Shown here in pieces: positions 62,448 to 64,000 of a DNA stretch of 64,000 bases. How positions within the stretch are numbered: the first letter of the stretch is position 1; every line of letters begins with the position of its first letter. The notes under the pieces were generated by a model. It was not told the origin of the DNA and ran no database searches. It saw nothing but the letters and a program-made list of their open reading frames with translations. The stretch is from Erinaceus europaeus. Taxonomy: Eukaryota > Chordata > Mammalia > Eulipotyphla > Erinaceidae. Position numbers and translations under genes: made by a program. The stretch covers positions 496,001-560,000 of the forward strand of contig NW_026647188.1 in NCBI RefSeq assembly GCF_950295315.1. The letters are read 5' to 3'.

Positions 62448-64000
62448 GAAAACTCGTAGAGAAAATATACAGGTAATATACATGTATACATGTGTTGGTG
62501 TATCCACTTTGTAAATAAATGTACATGCACTTTTGTTTATCTAGTGAAGCAGACCTGCAGGGGTCTACCTATCTCTCACCCTTCTGTGTTTCCAGTCCTC
62601 TCTCCCTTTCTCTCTGTCCTATGCAAGGACAGTAACAGCAACAACAACGATAATAATAACCACAACAAAGTTCAGGCAACAAGGGCAGCCAAAGGGGAAA
62701 ACATGGTCTGCAGGAGCAGTGGGTTCGTGGTGCAGGCCCCTAGCCCTGACAATAACCCTGGAGGCAATCAATCAGTCAATCAATCAATCAATAGATAAAG
62801 AATACACAAATAAAAAATGCAGGTATTATACATGTATACGTGTCTCTGTGTTTCTACTGAGTCAAATGAAAATGTGCTTTATTTATTTAGTGAAGCAGAT
62901 CTTCAGGGGGCCTATCTTTCTCTCCCCCATCTCTCTTTAACCTCCTCTTTCCATTTTTCTCTGTTCTCCGCAAGGACAGTAACTATCACAACAACAATAA
63001 TAATATTATTAATAACCACAATATTCAAGCCACAAGGGCAGCAAAAGGGGAAAAACTGGAACATAGGAGCAGTGGATTAGTGGTACTGGCACTGCGCTAT
63101 GGCAATAACCCCTTGTGGCAATAAATAAATAAATAAATAAATAATACAAGTAATAGACAAGAATATGTCCCAGTGTGTGTTTCCACTGTGTAAACATAAA
63201 AGCACTTTTATTTACTTATTTATATTTTATTTATTTCTTTCCTAGCCAAGAGAATTTCTTTTCACTGCTAAAAAAATGTCACATTAAGTTTAGCATGTGG
63301 TGCCTCACCTGGTTAAGCACTCATGTTAAACTGTAGGAGGACCTGGGTTCAAGACCCTGGTTCCAACCTGCAGTGGGAAATCTTTACAAGTGGTGCACAT
63401 GTGCTGCAGGTATCTCTCTGGTTCTCAAAATCTCTATCCCTCCCTTGTCTCTCAATTCTGGACTGTCCATTCCAAAAAATAAATCAAGATAATAGAAAGC
63501 AAAAAAAAAAAAGAAGAAGAAGAAGAAGAAGGCAAAATGAAATATCCTAATATTTCAAGGGGCTGCTCAAAACAATGCTTTCCTTATTATGATCCTCACA
63601 GCATACCATATTCAGAAAGGGAAAAGACACCGCGTTTCTTAAACCCAGTTTATTTAATACATTTATTCATTTATTTATTGAGGTGTTAATGTTTTACAAT
63701 CGACAGAAGACTAGGGCTCTTATGCCAGAGGTCTCAAGTACCCCTAGATGGCTCTCTGCCTCTACAAAACCAATCAATCAACCCGTACATCACTCCATCC
63801 ATCCATCCATCCTTCCATCCATCCATCCATCCATCCATCCATCCATCCATCCATCCATCCATCCATCCAACTATCCATTGACAATCAACCAAGCTAAGTG
63901 CAAACGGAGATATAACCTGCACAGATACGTTGCCAACTGGGCAGTTTGGCTGAATAGGGCAGAGGAGCTGATCCTGGGAATGTGGTGGGGCGTGTGGGTG
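62448..64000 (+). repeat. Unit U15 (partial, 1553 bp, HOR type C)
   Basis: Left part of a type C unit: 'cccgtacatcac' at about 63782 and 'aagtgcaaacgg' at about 63895 match U7 and U11. It has an unusually long (CATC)n tract at about 63796-63868 and a private 'aactcgtagag' at about 62450. The tRNA-headed SINE starts at 63293. The window ends before the CpG-rich core, so the array continues to the right. Confidence 0.92.

Larger units (their letters stand above)
2609..64000 (+). repeat. Macrosatellite tandem array, 4.0-4.5 kb unit
   Basis: A head-to-tail tandem array of a composite unit fills about 61 kb and continues beyond the right end. The recurring 'gaaaactcat' before the first constant sub-repeat lies at 2692, 7164, 11593, 16019, 20490, 24608, 28632, 32724, 37211, 41714, 45736, 49838, 54314, 58432 and 62448. 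Unit lengths are therefore 4472, 4429, 4426, 4471, 4118, 4024, 4092, 4487, 4503, 4022, 4102, 4476, 4118 and 4016 bp. Units are nearly identical; most differences are in simple-sequence tracts and the extra 0.37-kb block, with sparse substitutions. All copies have the same orientation. Each combines SINE-derived DNA with a GC-rich, CpG-dense core that I do not recognise from any known gene. Length, unit size and homogeneity fit a macrosatellite, not a segmental duplication. Confidence 0.97.

Noticed and set aside
2609..64000. CRISPR array or bacterial repeat system
   Set aside because: The period is about 4 kb, repeats are composite mammalian SINE and GC-rich DNA, and there are no short direct repeats with unique spacers.
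2609..64000. DUX4/D4Z4-type homeobox macrosatellite
   Set aside because: No homeodomain signature was seen in any frame of the core; only unit size and CpG density are similar.
2609..64000. Centromeric satellite
   Set aside because: The unit is far longer than usual centromeric monomers and I noticed no CENP-B box. A cytological location cannot be told from sequence.

Overview
This window looks like nuclear DNA from a placental mammal, most likely a hedgehog (Erinaceidae). The evidence is a LINE-1 fragment with mammalian ORF2 and 3' UTR sequence, and many copies of a tRNA-derived SINE. In its full form this SINE has a tRNA-like head, then a 'gtgaagcag...ctgcagg' body, then an (AATA)n tail. 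I recognise this SINE and this L1 3' UTR as typical of Erinaceus, from memory and without a search. I see no intact protein-coding gene, functional RNA gene, prokaryotic feature or CRISPR array.

Layout: 1-1095 is single-copy-looking flank with no recognised gene. 1096-2608 is an L1 3' fragment on the minus strand with a decayed ORF2 C-terminus. At about 2605-2612 the L1 is cut directly into a macrosatellite, which fills the rest of the window and runs off its right end. The array has 14 complete units (U1-U14) and 1.55 kb of a fifteenth, all in the same orientation, each 4.02-4.50 kb. Every unit has the same order: headless-SINE sub-repeats, a tRNA-headed SINE, a (CATC)n tract, a polypurine GAGGA/GGACA tract, a CpG-rich core of about 0.9 kb with a perfect palindromic NRF1-type motif and a G-quadruplex motif, a C-rich stretch, a poly(A)-GGC-poly(T) hairpin, another SINE, and a (CA)n(TA)n tract.

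The array is organised at three scales. (1) Sub-repeats of about 0.37 kb (spacer plus headless SINE) occur in tandem inside each unit. One extra copy separates long units (about 4.43-4.50 kb) from short ones (about 4.02-4.12 kb). (2) The units themselves are 4.0-4.5 kb. (3) From U5 onward there is a four-unit higher-order repeat (types A-B-C-D, about 16.7-17.1 kb), shown by private variants shared between units four apart: U6/U10/U14, U7/U11/U15, U8/U12 and U5/U9/U13. U1-U4 at the left edge form a separate, more recently amplified subfamily. U9-U10 carry a tract of about 2 kb that matches U3-like units, which indicates gene conversion or unequal exchange.

Function: the open frames in the GC-rich core are broken by frameshifts or stops in some units, and several lack an ATG, so I do not call genes. 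The best functional hypothesis is that each unit carries a CpG-island-like, NRF1-responsive promoter that is methylation-sensitive. By analogy, human macrosatellites such as D4Z4 and DXZ4 also repeat GC-rich, CpG-dense units, but no homeobox was seen here. Unit borders are set arbitrarily at the recurring 'gaaaactcat' just before the first constant sub-repeat.
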